Source: CAYYHA01 sp964471535 (lineage in GTDB: Bacteria > Myxococcota > Myxococcia > SLRQ01). From it: a DNA stretch of 10,534 nucleotides. A program made the position numbers and the translations under genes. The notes beneath the pieces are model-generated. The model saw only the letters and a program-made list of their open reading frames with translations. It had not been told where the DNA came from and ran no database searches. Each line of letters begins with the position of its first letter. The stretch's first letter is position 1. The stretch spans positions 1 through 10,534 of the forward strand of contig CAYYHA010000140.1 of the NCBI GenBank assembly GCA_964471535.1, given 5' to 3'. Of this stretch, positions 1 to 5,633 are shown piece by piece.

Positions 1-357
1 GTATTCGATGGCGATCGGCCCGTCGACCAGAAGTTCAGACGCCCCCCCGCCTGGGGGCAGCATCCAGATCCGGGGGCGGGCCGCATCCTCGTCCTCGCCG
101 GGCAGCGGCCGGTGGGAGAGGAAGGCGAGGGCGCCGTCACGGCGGAAGCGGGGCTTCTCGTCGTCGTAGGGGCCGTGGGTGACCCGCTGCGGCGGCCCGC
201 CGGCAAGGGGCACGCGCCACAGGTCTGCCACCCACTTCGAACGGGCCTCGTCGAGGCGGCGCACGACGACGGCGAGCCACGTCCCGTCGGGGCAAGGCGC
301 CACCTCCTCCACGCGCCGCAGGGAGAGCAGCTCGGAGATCGACAGTCCCCTAGACAT
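1..357 (-). CDS. S9-family peptidase-like protein, N-terminal part (runs off window)
   Basis: The ATG at 357 opens a frame of 119 codons that is still open at base 1, so only the N-terminus is seen. An SD (GGAG, 364-367) lies 6 bases upstream. The peptide has the repeated blade pattern of the beta-propeller in prolyl-oligopeptidase/acylaminoacyl-peptidase (S9) proteins: SISELLSLRRVEEVAPCPDG near the start, then WRVPLAGGPPQRVTHG at about 47-62 and DEKPRFRRDGALAFLSHRP at about 66-84. In that family the propeller precedes an alpha/beta-hydrolase domain with a Ser-Asp-His triad; that domain would lie outside the window, so catalysis cannot be confirmed. The start overlaps the trmI stop by 8 bases, suggesting translational coupling. 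No signal peptide is visible, so a cytoplasmic enzyme is likely. The alternative is a TolB/WD40-like propeller protein without a hydrolase domain. Confidence 0.7.
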   Translation of the reverse strand, partial: MSRGLSISELLSLRRVEEVAPCPDGTWLAVVVRRLDEARSKWVADLWRVPLAGGPPQRVTHGPYDDEKPRFRRDGALAFLSHRPLPGEDEDAARPRIWMLPPGGGASELLVDGPIAIEY

Positions 358-1186
358 CGTCGGCTCCGCCGTCGCCGTCGCCCTCCCCCTCCTCGAGGTC
401 CCGCACCCGGTGGGCGAAGGTGAGAAAGCCCGTGTGTCCGACCATCTTCAGCTCGGGCCGCACGCTGCGCCGTTCCACGTGCCAGGGGCGCATCAAGGAC
501 TCGTAGCTCTGCACGTGCACGAAGGCACCCGAGCGCTCGAGGCTCTCCACCATCTCCTTCATCTGCAGCACGGTGGGAGAATAGGAGCAGAGGATGCCAC
601 CTGGCCGCAGGGCACGGACCGCATGGGGCACCACGCGCCAGGGCTCGGGCACGTCGAGCACGATCCGATCGAGGTCGCACTCGTCGATGCCTGCGTAGAC
701 GTCCGCGAGCTTCACCACGTGGTGCGCCGGCTCGGCGCCCAGGAACATCCGGATGTTCTTGCGCGCCCGGTTCATCGCATCGTCCTTCACCTCGTAGGAG
801 TAGAGGCGACCTTCGGGCCCGATGGCGCGAAGCAACACGGTGGCGAGCGCGCCGGATCCCAGCCCCGCCTCCAACACTCGAGCCCCGGGAAAGATGTCGC
901 CCCAGACGAGGAGCGTACCCAGGTCCTTTGGGTAGATGACGGTGGCGTAGCGGGGCATGCGCGGCACCTGCTCGTAGATGGGCGCGCGGATCACCGACCA
1001 CAGGGCGCCGCGGCTCGAGCGCAGGCGGAAGCCCGGCTCGCGGCCGATGATCCGGTCGTGCGCGAAGACGTGCCCCTTGATGTCGGTCTGCCCGCCGGCG
1101 CGCAGCTCGGCCCAGAAGCTCCGCCCCTTCCCGTCGATGAGGACGATGGGATCGCCGGCTTCCAGTCGATGCTGCGATAGGGACAT
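350..1186 (-). CDS. trmI: tRNA (adenine-58-N1)-methyltransferase TrmI
   Basis: This is a SAM-dependent methyltransferase predicted to make m1A58 in the T-loop of tRNA; the family acts as a homotetramer in the cytoplasm. From the ATG at 1186 it has 278 residues, near the usual bacterial length. An in-frame GTG at 1204 would add six residues. Neither start has a strong SD, and I prefer ATG because the family typically begins close to this point. Visible signatures are the N-terminal beta-domain (about 1-70), RYATVIYPKDLG at 79-90, SAM-binding motif I EAGLGSG at 106-112, the catalytic/substrate motif LDVPEPW at 177-183, and the C-terminal KMVGHTGFLTFAHR block at about 247-260. The last about 15 residues are an acidic/glycine tail (EEGEGDGDGGADDV) that ends inside the start region of the peptidase gene. 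A four-helix membrane protein gene lies upstream. Family assignment is firm; the exact start is not. Confidence 0.92.
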   Translation of the reverse strand: MSLSQHRLEAGDPIVLIDGKGRSFWAELRAGGQTDIKGHVFAHDRIIGREPGFRLRSSRGALWSVIRAPIYEQVPRMPRYATVIYPKDLGTLLVWGDIFPGARVLEAGLGSGALATVLLRAIGPEGRLYSYEVKDDAMNRARKNIRMFLGAEPAHHVVKLADVYAGIDECDLDRIVLDVPEPWRVVPHAVRALRPGGILCSYSPTVLQMKEMVESLERSGAFVHVQSYESLMRPWHVERRSVRPELKMVGHTGFLTFAHRVRDLEEGEGDGDGGADDV

Positions 1187-1261
1187 CGGGCCGGCGGATA
1201 GCACGTCGCGGGCCGTCGGGCCAGCCGCCGCCTGGCCCAGGGATCGCCGCCGGCGGGGGGT

Positions 1262-1639
1262 CTAGCGGCGGGTGCCGAACTCGTCGCTCCCCTTCAGGAG
1301 CACCCAGAAACCGTAGAGGCCGATGGGGGTCCAGAGGAGGGTCCAGGAGAGAACGTTGAAGGCGGAGAGCACCAAGCCCAGGATCTGCCCCCAGCGGCGC
1401 CGTCCCATCAGTCCGTAGGCGGCAAGCCCGTTGAGCACCCCCGCCCCGAAGAGGAGCAGCCCCGCGCCCCAGCCGATGGCCGCGAGCACCCCGCCCGCGG
1501 CCAGCCCATCCTTGCCCGCCCCCAGGAGGGCCAAGAGCCCGCCGCCGGTGCCGAAGAGCAGGAAGGCGCCGCCGGCGAGCACGGCGAGGATCCCGCTGAT
1601 TCCAAAGATGAAAGCGAGGATGGCGATGTGTCGCGACAT
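1262..1639 (-). CDS. Small four-helix membrane protein of unknown function
   Basis: I do not recognise a named family. The frame encodes 125 residues from an ATG with a strong SD (GGAGG, 1647-1651, 7 bases upstream), which makes it a credible gene. Hydrophobic stretches lie at about residues 6-28, 48-72, 84-100 and 101-116, with a glycine-rich, partly hydrophobic linker at 29-45. A basic loop GRRRW at 79-83 precedes helix 3, suggesting it faces the cytoplasm by the positive-inside rule. The C-terminal part (WTPIGLYGFWVLLKGSDEF) resembles short conserved membrane proteins with no known role that end in a GxYGxWVLL-type helix. It has no cleavable signal peptide or catalytic motif. It sits alone between dtd (130 bases upstream) and trmI, with no visible terminator on either side, so it may be co-transcribed with them. 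Confidence 0.75.
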   Translation of the reverse strand: MSRHIAILAFIFGISGILAVLAGGAFLLFGTGGGLLALLGAGKDGLAAGGVLAAIGWGAGLLLFGAGVLNGLAAYGLMGRRRWGQILGLVLSAFNVLSWTLLWTPIGLYGFWVLLKGSDEFGTRR

Positions 1640-1769
1640 GGGGCGTCCTCCGTGCGGCCGGGCCCCGGCCCCGCCGCCAGGCGTGGCAAGGGCTCCCGAG
1701 ACCCACCCGGCGCCGACCGTCTGACGGCTGCCCGCACGCCCCCTCCGCCCGGGGCCGTCCCGCAGCCCC
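1640..1769. other. 130-base spacer between dtd and the membrane protein gene
   Basis: Apart from the SD next to the membrane protein start I see no clear promoter, no T-run terminator and no credible small gene. Only short GC-rich inverted repeats (for example CCGT-CAG-ACGG near 1717-1728) occur, which are expected by chance at this base composition. Confidence 0.5.
1647..1651 (-). promoter_or_regulatory. Strong SD site of the membrane protein gene
   Basis: The minus strand reads GGAGG seven bases before the ATG at 1639. It is the clearest ribosome binding site in the low-coordinate half of the window and fixes the start of the small membrane protein gene. Confidence 0.7.
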
Positions 1770-2219
1770 CTAGAAACGCCGCTCGGAGTCGAGGAGCAGG
1801 GTGACCGGCCCGTCGTTGACGAGTGCCACCTCCATGTGCGCGCGAAACTCCCCTGTCGCCACCGGAAGCCCCCGCCCCCGAAGCCCCTCGACCACCTCCA
1901 GATAGAGCGGCTGCGCCTGCTCCGGGGGCGCAGCGGCGACGAAGGCCGGGCGCCGGCCCTTGCGCAGATCGCCGTAGAGGGTGAACTGCGAGACCACCAG
2001 GACCGAGCCGCCCACCTCTTCCACGGAGCGGTTCATCTTGCCCGCATCGTCCTCGAAGACCCGCAGCCCGGCGATCTTCTCCACCGCCCAGGCCACCTCT
2101 GGCGACCCGTCCCCACGCCCCACCCCGAGGAGGACGAGGAGCCCGGGCCCGATCTCGCCGACGATGCGGCCCTCCACGGAAACCCGCGCCTCACTCACCC
2201 GCTGGATGCAAAGGCGCAT
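1770..2219 (-). CDS. dtd: D-aminoacyl-tRNA deacylase Dtd
   Basis: This enzyme hydrolyses D-amino acids (and glycine mischarged on tRNA-Ala) from tRNA and so protects translation; it works as a cytoplasmic homodimer. The 149-residue product has the normal length for the family. The N-terminus MRLCIQRVSEARVSVEG is typical. The two hallmark active-site motifs are present: SQFTLYGD at 77-84 and the cross-subunit NDGPVT (NxGPxT) at 135-140, which holds the chiral-proofreading Gly-cisPro pair. The ATG at 2219 shares one base with the truB stop (TGATG on the minus strand), and GGAG at 2227-2230 is correctly spaced, so truB and dtd are almost certainly translated as a pair. I see no rho-independent terminator in the 130 bases after the stop. 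No key residue is missing. Confidence 0.97.
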   Translation of the reverse strand: MRLCIQRVSEARVSVEGRIVGEIGPGLLVLLGVGRGDGSPEVAWAVEKIAGLRVFEDDAGKMNRSVEEVGGSVLVVSQFTLYGDLRKGRRPAFVAAAPPEQAQPLYLEVVEGLRGRGLPVATGEFRAHMEVALVNDGPVTLLLDSERRF

Positions 2220-3392
2220 CACCCCGCTCCGCCGAAGACGCGAACCGGCTGCAGGCCGTGGGTCTTCACCTGGCCGAGGGCGACGAGGGCCATGCGCCGG
2301 ACGACGCCGACGCGCAAGCCGGCGACGCCGCGCCCGCCCGGCGCGCCACCCCCGATCTGGCCGCACGGATCGCCCGGCTGCGCACCGCCATCACCACCGG
2401 CGCAATCGCCGGCGGCCTGACCGCCGCCGTGGCCGGCGCCGCCGCCAAGGCCGAGGATGCCGCCAGCGAGGACAGCGCGCAGGACGAGGTTGAGGCGGGC
2501 GAAACCGCGCAAGGCGAGTCGATCGAGGNNNNNNNNNNCGGGCGAGCTGCCCCGGGCGCAGGCCGCCGCCCCCCGCCCGGGCGAGCTCGCCCGGCTGCAG
2601 TTTGCGGCCCTGTCGGACCCCCCGCACCGTCTTGAGGTCGAGGTGGAGCGCAGGCAGGAAGGCCACCGCCTCCGCCATGGGCACCAAGTGCTCGGCCAGG
2701 AAGGCGTCGCGCGCCTCTCTGGAATCGATCGCTTCCAGGGCCTCGACCGAAACCGCCTGCTCGAGCGTGAAGTGTCCGACCTGGGTGCGGACCAGACTCT
2801 CGAGGTGGCCGTAGGTGCCCAGCGCCTCGCCCAGATCGTGGGCGAGCGTGCGCACATAGGTGCCCTTGCTGCAGACCAGACGAAGATCGAGTTCGGGAGG
2901 CTCGAAGCGAGTCATCTCGAGGCTGCGAATGTGGATCACCCGTGGCTCGCGCTCCACCGTCTTGCCTTGCCGTGCCAGTTCGTAGAGGCGCTCGCCGCCC
3001 TTCTTGATGGCGCTGTACATGGGCGGTATCTGCGTCACCTGGCCGCGGAAGTGGCCCAAGGCCTCCTGCACCGCCGCCTCCTCCACCTCCACCGGCGCCT
3101 CGGCGACCACGCGTCCCGTCGCGTCGTGGGTGTCGGTGGCCTGCCCGAGACGCACCGTGCAGCGGTAACCCTTCTCCGACTCGGTGAGGTAGGCGGAGAG
3201 CTTCGTTGCCTCCCCCACGCAAATGACCAGCACGCCGCTCGCCAGGGGATCGAGGGTTCCGGTGTGCCCCACCCGGCGCATCCTCAAGGCCCGGCGCACC
3301 AGGGCGACGATGTCGTGGCTGGTGGGACCCGAGGGTTTGTCGATGACGAGGACACCGGCCGGATCTCCCGGCCGCGTGCGCCGGCGGGCCAT
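2219..3392 (-). CDS. truB: tRNA pseudouridine-55 synthase TruB, split by assembly gap and extra sequence
   Basis: TruB makes pseudouridine 55 in the T-arm of tRNAs. From the ATG at 3392 (SD AAGGAG at 3402-3407, overlapping the nrnA stop), residues 1-284 read cleanly down to 2541. They include GVLVIDKPSGPTSHD at 13-27, GHTGTLDPLASGVL at 42-55 with catalytic Asp48, KGYR with Tyr76, PPMYSAIKKGGERLYELAR at 123-141, and GTYVRTLAHDLG at 177-188. The C-terminal PUA domain starts near TVRGVRQGRKLQPGEL and is cut by the Ns. A TruB-like end (MALVALGQVKTHGLQPVRVF, then four residues and TGA at 2219-2221) resumes on the other side in a different nominal frame. Joining the GCCCG at 2539-2543 to the C at 2314 gives GQLA-RVGVVRR in frame and a protein of about 315 residues, normal for the family. 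The continuous frame running past the gap to 2391 is an artefact of the ten-N spacer. The downstream end is coupled to dtd. Confidence 0.88.
2315..2528. other. Extra sequence inside truB of unknown origin (misassembly or insertion)
   Basis: These about 214 bases lie between the recognisable TruB C-terminus and the Ns and do not read as TruB in any minus frame: one is Gly-rich, one Arg-rich and one Ala/Ser-rich. The best coding texture is on the plus strand, continuing in frame to 2528. It has mostly G/C third positions and an Ala/Asp/Glu-rich product with a possible hydrophobic helix (TTGAIAGGLTAAVAGAAAKA), but no reliable start or stop and no family I recognise. The left boundary is inferred from where the restored TruB frame would resume and could be off by several bases. 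A chimeric contig end is the simplest explanation; a real insertion in truB is possible. I see no terminal inverted repeats, but the right end is hidden by the gap. Confidence 0.55.
2529..2538. other. Assembly gap (10 Ns)
   Basis: Ten consecutive Ns mark a scaffold join of unknown true length. The gap falls within the PUA domain of truB and next to very GC-rich inverted-repeat sequence, which may have caused the break. Confidence 0.99.
2577..2594. repeat. 18-bp perfect palindrome in truB at the contig edge
   Basis: CCGGGCGAGCTCGCCCGG is its own reverse complement. Its CGGGCGAGCT portion recurs as the first ten bases after the Ns (2539-2548). On the coding strand it encodes part of PGELARAG in the TruB PUA domain, so it is probably a by-product of GC-rich coding rather than a regulatory site. 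It may explain the assembly break. Confidence 0.75.
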
Positions 3393-3406
3393 GGGGGAAC
3401 GCTCCT

Positions 3407-4387
3407 TCAGGCTACGGCGGAGGCAGGCACGCCGAAGAGCTGCGCCACCGCCTGGGAGACGCGCTCCTTAACCTCCGGGAGGGTTCCGGTCAACACGACA
3501 CTCGCGGCGTTGGGCGATCCCTTGCCCCCGAGCCGCTTGCCCAGCGCCGTGAGGTCGTAGTGTCCCCGTGAGCGGAAGCTCACCTTCCACCGCTCCCCCG
3601 CCGCCTCCTCGACGAAGAGCGCCGCGACCTCCACCCCATCCACCGCGCGGGCGTGGTTGACGAAGCCGTCGAGCATGTCGCGCGAGGCGCCCGCCGCATC
3701 GAGCATGGCGTTGGTGACCGTCAGGCTGCCCCAGCGGCCATCGAAGGCCACCTCGAGCGTGTCGAGCACCTTGGCGAGGAGACGGACGCGCGCGGCGGGC
3801 TGGGACTCGTAGATGCGCGAGGCGATCTCCCAGGGCCGGACGCCGGCGGCGATGAGCTCACCGGTGACGTGGAGCGCCTCGGGGTCGGTCGAGTCGTAGC
3901 GGAAGGAACCGGTATCGGTGAGGATCGAAGCGTAGAGGGCGTGGGCCACTGCGTGGCTGATGGGGTGTTCGAGGGCCTGCAACAGCCGGAAGACCAGCAC
4001 CCCGGCGGCCGCGGCCTGCGTGTCGATGAGCTTGAGATCCCCGTAGGGCCTGGAGACCTCGTGGTGGTCGATGTTGACGAGGCATCCCGCACGCCCATCC
4101 CGTGGAAAGGCGGGGCCGAGGCGCTCGAGGCTGGGGGTGTCACAGACGAAGCTCGCATCGAAGCGCGCTTCTGTGGGTACGGTGCAGGAGAGCGCTTCGC
4201 AACCGGGCAGCCAACGCACGTTGTAGGGCGGTGGATCGGGATTGTAGTGGAGGACCTCCTTGCCCATCTCGCGGAGCGCTTCGGCGAGGGCGAGGGAGGC
4301 ACCGAGGGCGTCGCCGTCCGGCCGGCGATGCATGGTGACGAGGAATCTGTGTCCAGTGCGGATGAGGTCGACGATCCGCTCCAGCAT
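3407..4387 (-). CDS. nrnA: DHH-family phosphoesterase NrnA (nano-RNase / pAp phosphatase)
   Basis: NrnA-type DHH/DHHA1 proteins degrade very short RNAs (and often c-di-nucleotide products) from the end and dephosphorylate 3'-phosphoadenosine 5'-phosphate, using Mn2+ in the cytoplasm. The 326-residue length is normal. The DHH domain shows motif I HRRPDGDALG at 20-29, motif II VCDTPSLERLG at 81-91, motif III NIDHHEVSRPYG at 105-116, and motif IV LYASILTDTGSFRYDST at 151-167, so the metal ligands look intact. The DHHA1 domain follows (about 220-326). Its usual substrate-binding GGGH..AAG-type motif is altered to GGKGSPNAAS at 287-296, with Ser where His is expected. The start has a strong upstream SD (GGGAGG). 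The stop overlaps the SD of truB, so the two are coupled, as nrnA and truB are neighbours in many bacteria. Activity may be narrowed or shifted; the family call is firm. Confidence 0.93.
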   Translation of the reverse strand: MLERIVDLIRTGHRFLVTMHRRPDGDALGASLALAEALREMGKEVLHYNPDPPPYNVRWLPGCEALSCTVPTEARFDASFVCDTPSLERLGPAFPRDGRAGCLVNIDHHEVSRPYGDLKLIDTQAAAAGVLVFRLLQALEHPISHAVAHALYASILTDTGSFRYDSTDPEALHVTGELIAAGVRPWEIASRIYESQPAARVRLLAKVLDTLEVAFDGRWGSLTVTNAMLDAAGASRDMLDGFVNHARAVDGVEVAALFVEEAAGERWKVSFRSRGHYDLTALGKRLGGKGSPNAASVVLTGTLPEVKERVSQAVAQLFGVPASAVA

Positions 4388-4609
4388 GCCACCTCCCGAG
4401 TCCGTGGCCCGTGGGTCCGATCGAAGCCACAGCTTACGCGATCGGCACCGCGGAGGGAAAGGAAACGCTGCCGGAGGTGGGCGAAGGGAGGCCTGTGGGG
4501 CCTGGGGGCCAGCCCCTGCAGGCGCCGCATCGCCGGGGACCCGGTGCGTGCGCCCACCGACGGGGCCAGCTCTGGCTGCCCCCCGCTCGCCGGCCGAGCA
4601 CGCCGCGCC
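4388..4609. other. 222-base spacer between rbfA and nrnA
   Basis: This is the longest stretch without a gene in the window. I find no credible open frame of either strand in it. It contains a GC-rich imperfect hairpin at 4497-4516 (GGGG, bulged C, CTGG, loop GGG, CCAG, CCCC) without a following T-run on either strand, so it does not qualify as a classical rho-independent terminator. A weak promoter-like pair and the nrnA SD lie closer to nrnA. It probably separates two transcription units or holds an internal promoter. Confidence 0.6.
4431..4459 (-). promoter_or_regulatory. Weak candidate sigma70-type promoter for nrnA-truB-dtd
   Basis: On the minus strand TTCCCT (4454-4459) and TAAGCT (4431-4436) are 17 bases apart, a proper spacing. 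Each hexamer matches only three of six consensus positions. The -10-like element lies about 43 bases before the nrnA ATG. The location is sensible, in the only long spacer of the operon, but the match is poor for any single site in GC-rich DNA. Confidence 0.2.
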
Positions 4610-5110
4610 TCACTCGTCGGCAGATCCGAGGCCGCCCTCGGGGGGTGCTGCTGCGCCCTCCCCTGCCGTCGCTGCCGCCTCACCGGACCCCGCTTCCGTA
4701 CTGGGCGCCGCCTCGGTGACCGCGCCCCGCCGGGCCGCTGCCTCCGCCTCCCGCATCGCCCGGACCTCCGGAAGGCTGCCCAGGAGCGCCTCCATCCGCG
4801 CTCCCTCGTCGATGCTGGGATCGTACTCGAACTTCAGATCGGGGATGGTCCGCATGTGGAGCTGCTTCTTCAGGTGCCGGTGCACGAAGGCAGCCGCGTG
4901 GTTGAGCCCCTCTCCCGTGGCCTGCACCACCTCGGGATCGCCGTGCACGGTGTAGTAGACGGTGGCGTGGGCCAGATCCCCGCTGACCTTCACTCCCGTG
5001 ATGGTGGTCATGGGATGGATGCGCGGGTCCTTGAGCCGCCCGCGGCTCAAGAGCGACGTGATCTCGCGCTGGATCTCCGAGCCCACCCGGCGCGGTCGTT
5101 CTCCGCTCAT
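4610..5110 (-). CDS. rbfA: 30S ribosome-binding factor RbfA with C-terminal extension
   Basis: RbfA binds the 30S subunit near the 5' helix 1 region of 16S rRNA and assists late maturation. Residues 1-115 show the family fold: RPRRVGSEIQREITSLLSRG at 5-24, DPRIHPMTTITGVKVSGDL at 28-46, ATVYYTVHG at 49-57, LNHAAAFVHRHL at 69-80 (KH-type helix-kink-helix) and RTIPDLKFEYDPSIDEGARM at 87-106. The product has 166 residues, about 40-45 more than a minimal RbfA; the excess (from about 122) is Ala/Glu/Gly-rich, acidic and presumably disordered. The start overlaps the ylxP stop by four bases (ATGA), with GGAGG at 5118-5122 inside the ylxP end, so the two are translationally coupled. A 222-base spacer follows the stop. 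Confidence 0.95.
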   Translation of the reverse strand: MSGERPRRVGSEIQREITSLLSRGRLKDPRIHPMTTITGVKVSGDLAHATVYYTVHGDPEVVQATGEGLNHAAAFVHRHLKKQLHMRTIPDLKFEYDPSIDEGARMEALLGSLPEVRAMREAEAAARRGAVTEAAPSTEAGSGEAAATAGEGAAAPPEGGLGSADE

Positions 5111-5607
5111 GATTCGTCCTCCCGCACCTTCCGGGAGCCCAGGCCGAGACTGCCCGGTGTGAAGCGGATGCGGCTTCGCTGCACCTGGCCCGGCGCCTGC
5201 CCCGCCTCCCCCGTATCGTTGGCCTGAGTCGAGGATGCAGCCGGCTCCTCGGGCACAACGGGCTCTACGGTCTCGGCTCCGAACTTCTCGGCGTACGTCG
5301 ATACGTCCTCGAAGAGTTCGTTGTACCCGACGATCTCGGTCTCCGCGGCGAGAATCTGCACCAGACCCGTATGCTCGATGAACTCCACCACACGGGTCAG
5401 GACGGACTCGATCTTCCGGCTGTCCACGCCGATGGTTGCCACGCCGATGACCCCTCGGCTCATCAGATCGTGGTCGTCGACCTCGGCTGCAGCCACGTGG
5501 AAACGCGCACGCACGCGGTCCAGGGTGCGCCGCAGCGCGCTGCGCTTCGCCTTGAGCGAGCCGCTACCCGGGATGGCGACCAGCACCCGGGTGACACCGA
5601 CGATCAT
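5107..5607 (-). CDS. ylxP: DUF503 family protein (YlxP-like) with long C-terminal tail
   Basis: This is a DUF503 protein, called YlxP in Bacillus, where it sits in the same nusA-infB-rbfA cluster; a role in ribosome maturation is suspected from context, not shown here. The core fills about residues 1-95: MIVGVTRVLVAIPGSGSLKA at the start, KRSALRRTLDRVRARFHVAA at 21-40, AEVDDHDLMSRGVIGVATIG at 41-60, and GLVQILAAETEIV at 81-93. Usual members are around 95-100 residues, whereas this one has 166. The extension is acidic and Pro/Ala-rich at about 110-140 and then strongly basic (RSRIRFTPGSLGLGSRKV at 144-161), which could contact RNA. The start has SD GGAGG eight bases upstream, 26 bases after infB. 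It overlaps rbfA by four bases. Confidence 0.85.
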   Translation of the reverse strand: MIVGVTRVLVAIPGSGSLKAKRSALRRTLDRVRARFHVAAAEVDDHDLMSRGVIGVATIGVDSRKIESVLTRVVEFIEHTGLVQILAAETEIVGYNELFEDVSTYAEKFGAETVEPVVPEEPAASSTQANDTGEAGQAPGQVQRSRIRFTPGSLGLGSRKVREDES

Positions 5608-5633
5608 CGTCTCGGTCCTCCGAGGCGGGCACC

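Noticed and set aside
179..1180. 333-codon plus-strand open frame
   Set aside because: It is antisense to trmI and the peptidase start, with a His/Arg-rich shadow composition and no family motif.
2391..2528. Apparent C-terminal continuation of TruB through the Ns to 2391
   Set aside because: The ten Ns are a placeholder, so the frame across them is arbitrary; the continuation is Arg/Pro-rich and unlike PUA, whereas a TruB-like end is found at 2219-2314.
2258..2635. Plus-strand open frame with GTG start crossing the Ns
   Set aside because: Its first part is antisense to the TruB C-terminus and its last part antisense to TruB before the gap; only the middle is coding-like, so it is not a gene as it stands.
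4140..4430. Small minus-strand open frame overlapping the nrnA start and spacer
   Set aside because: Its Arg/Pro/His-rich product is out of frame with nrnA and has the composition of a shifted reading of nrnA.
4497..4516. Hairpin as a rho-independent terminator
   Set aside because: No T-run follows the stem on either strand and the stem has a bulge.
3653..5227. 524-codon plus-strand open frame across nrnA, the spacer and rbfA
   Set aside because: It is antisense to two well-identified genes and has no domain signature; long stop-free frames are expected at this GC content.
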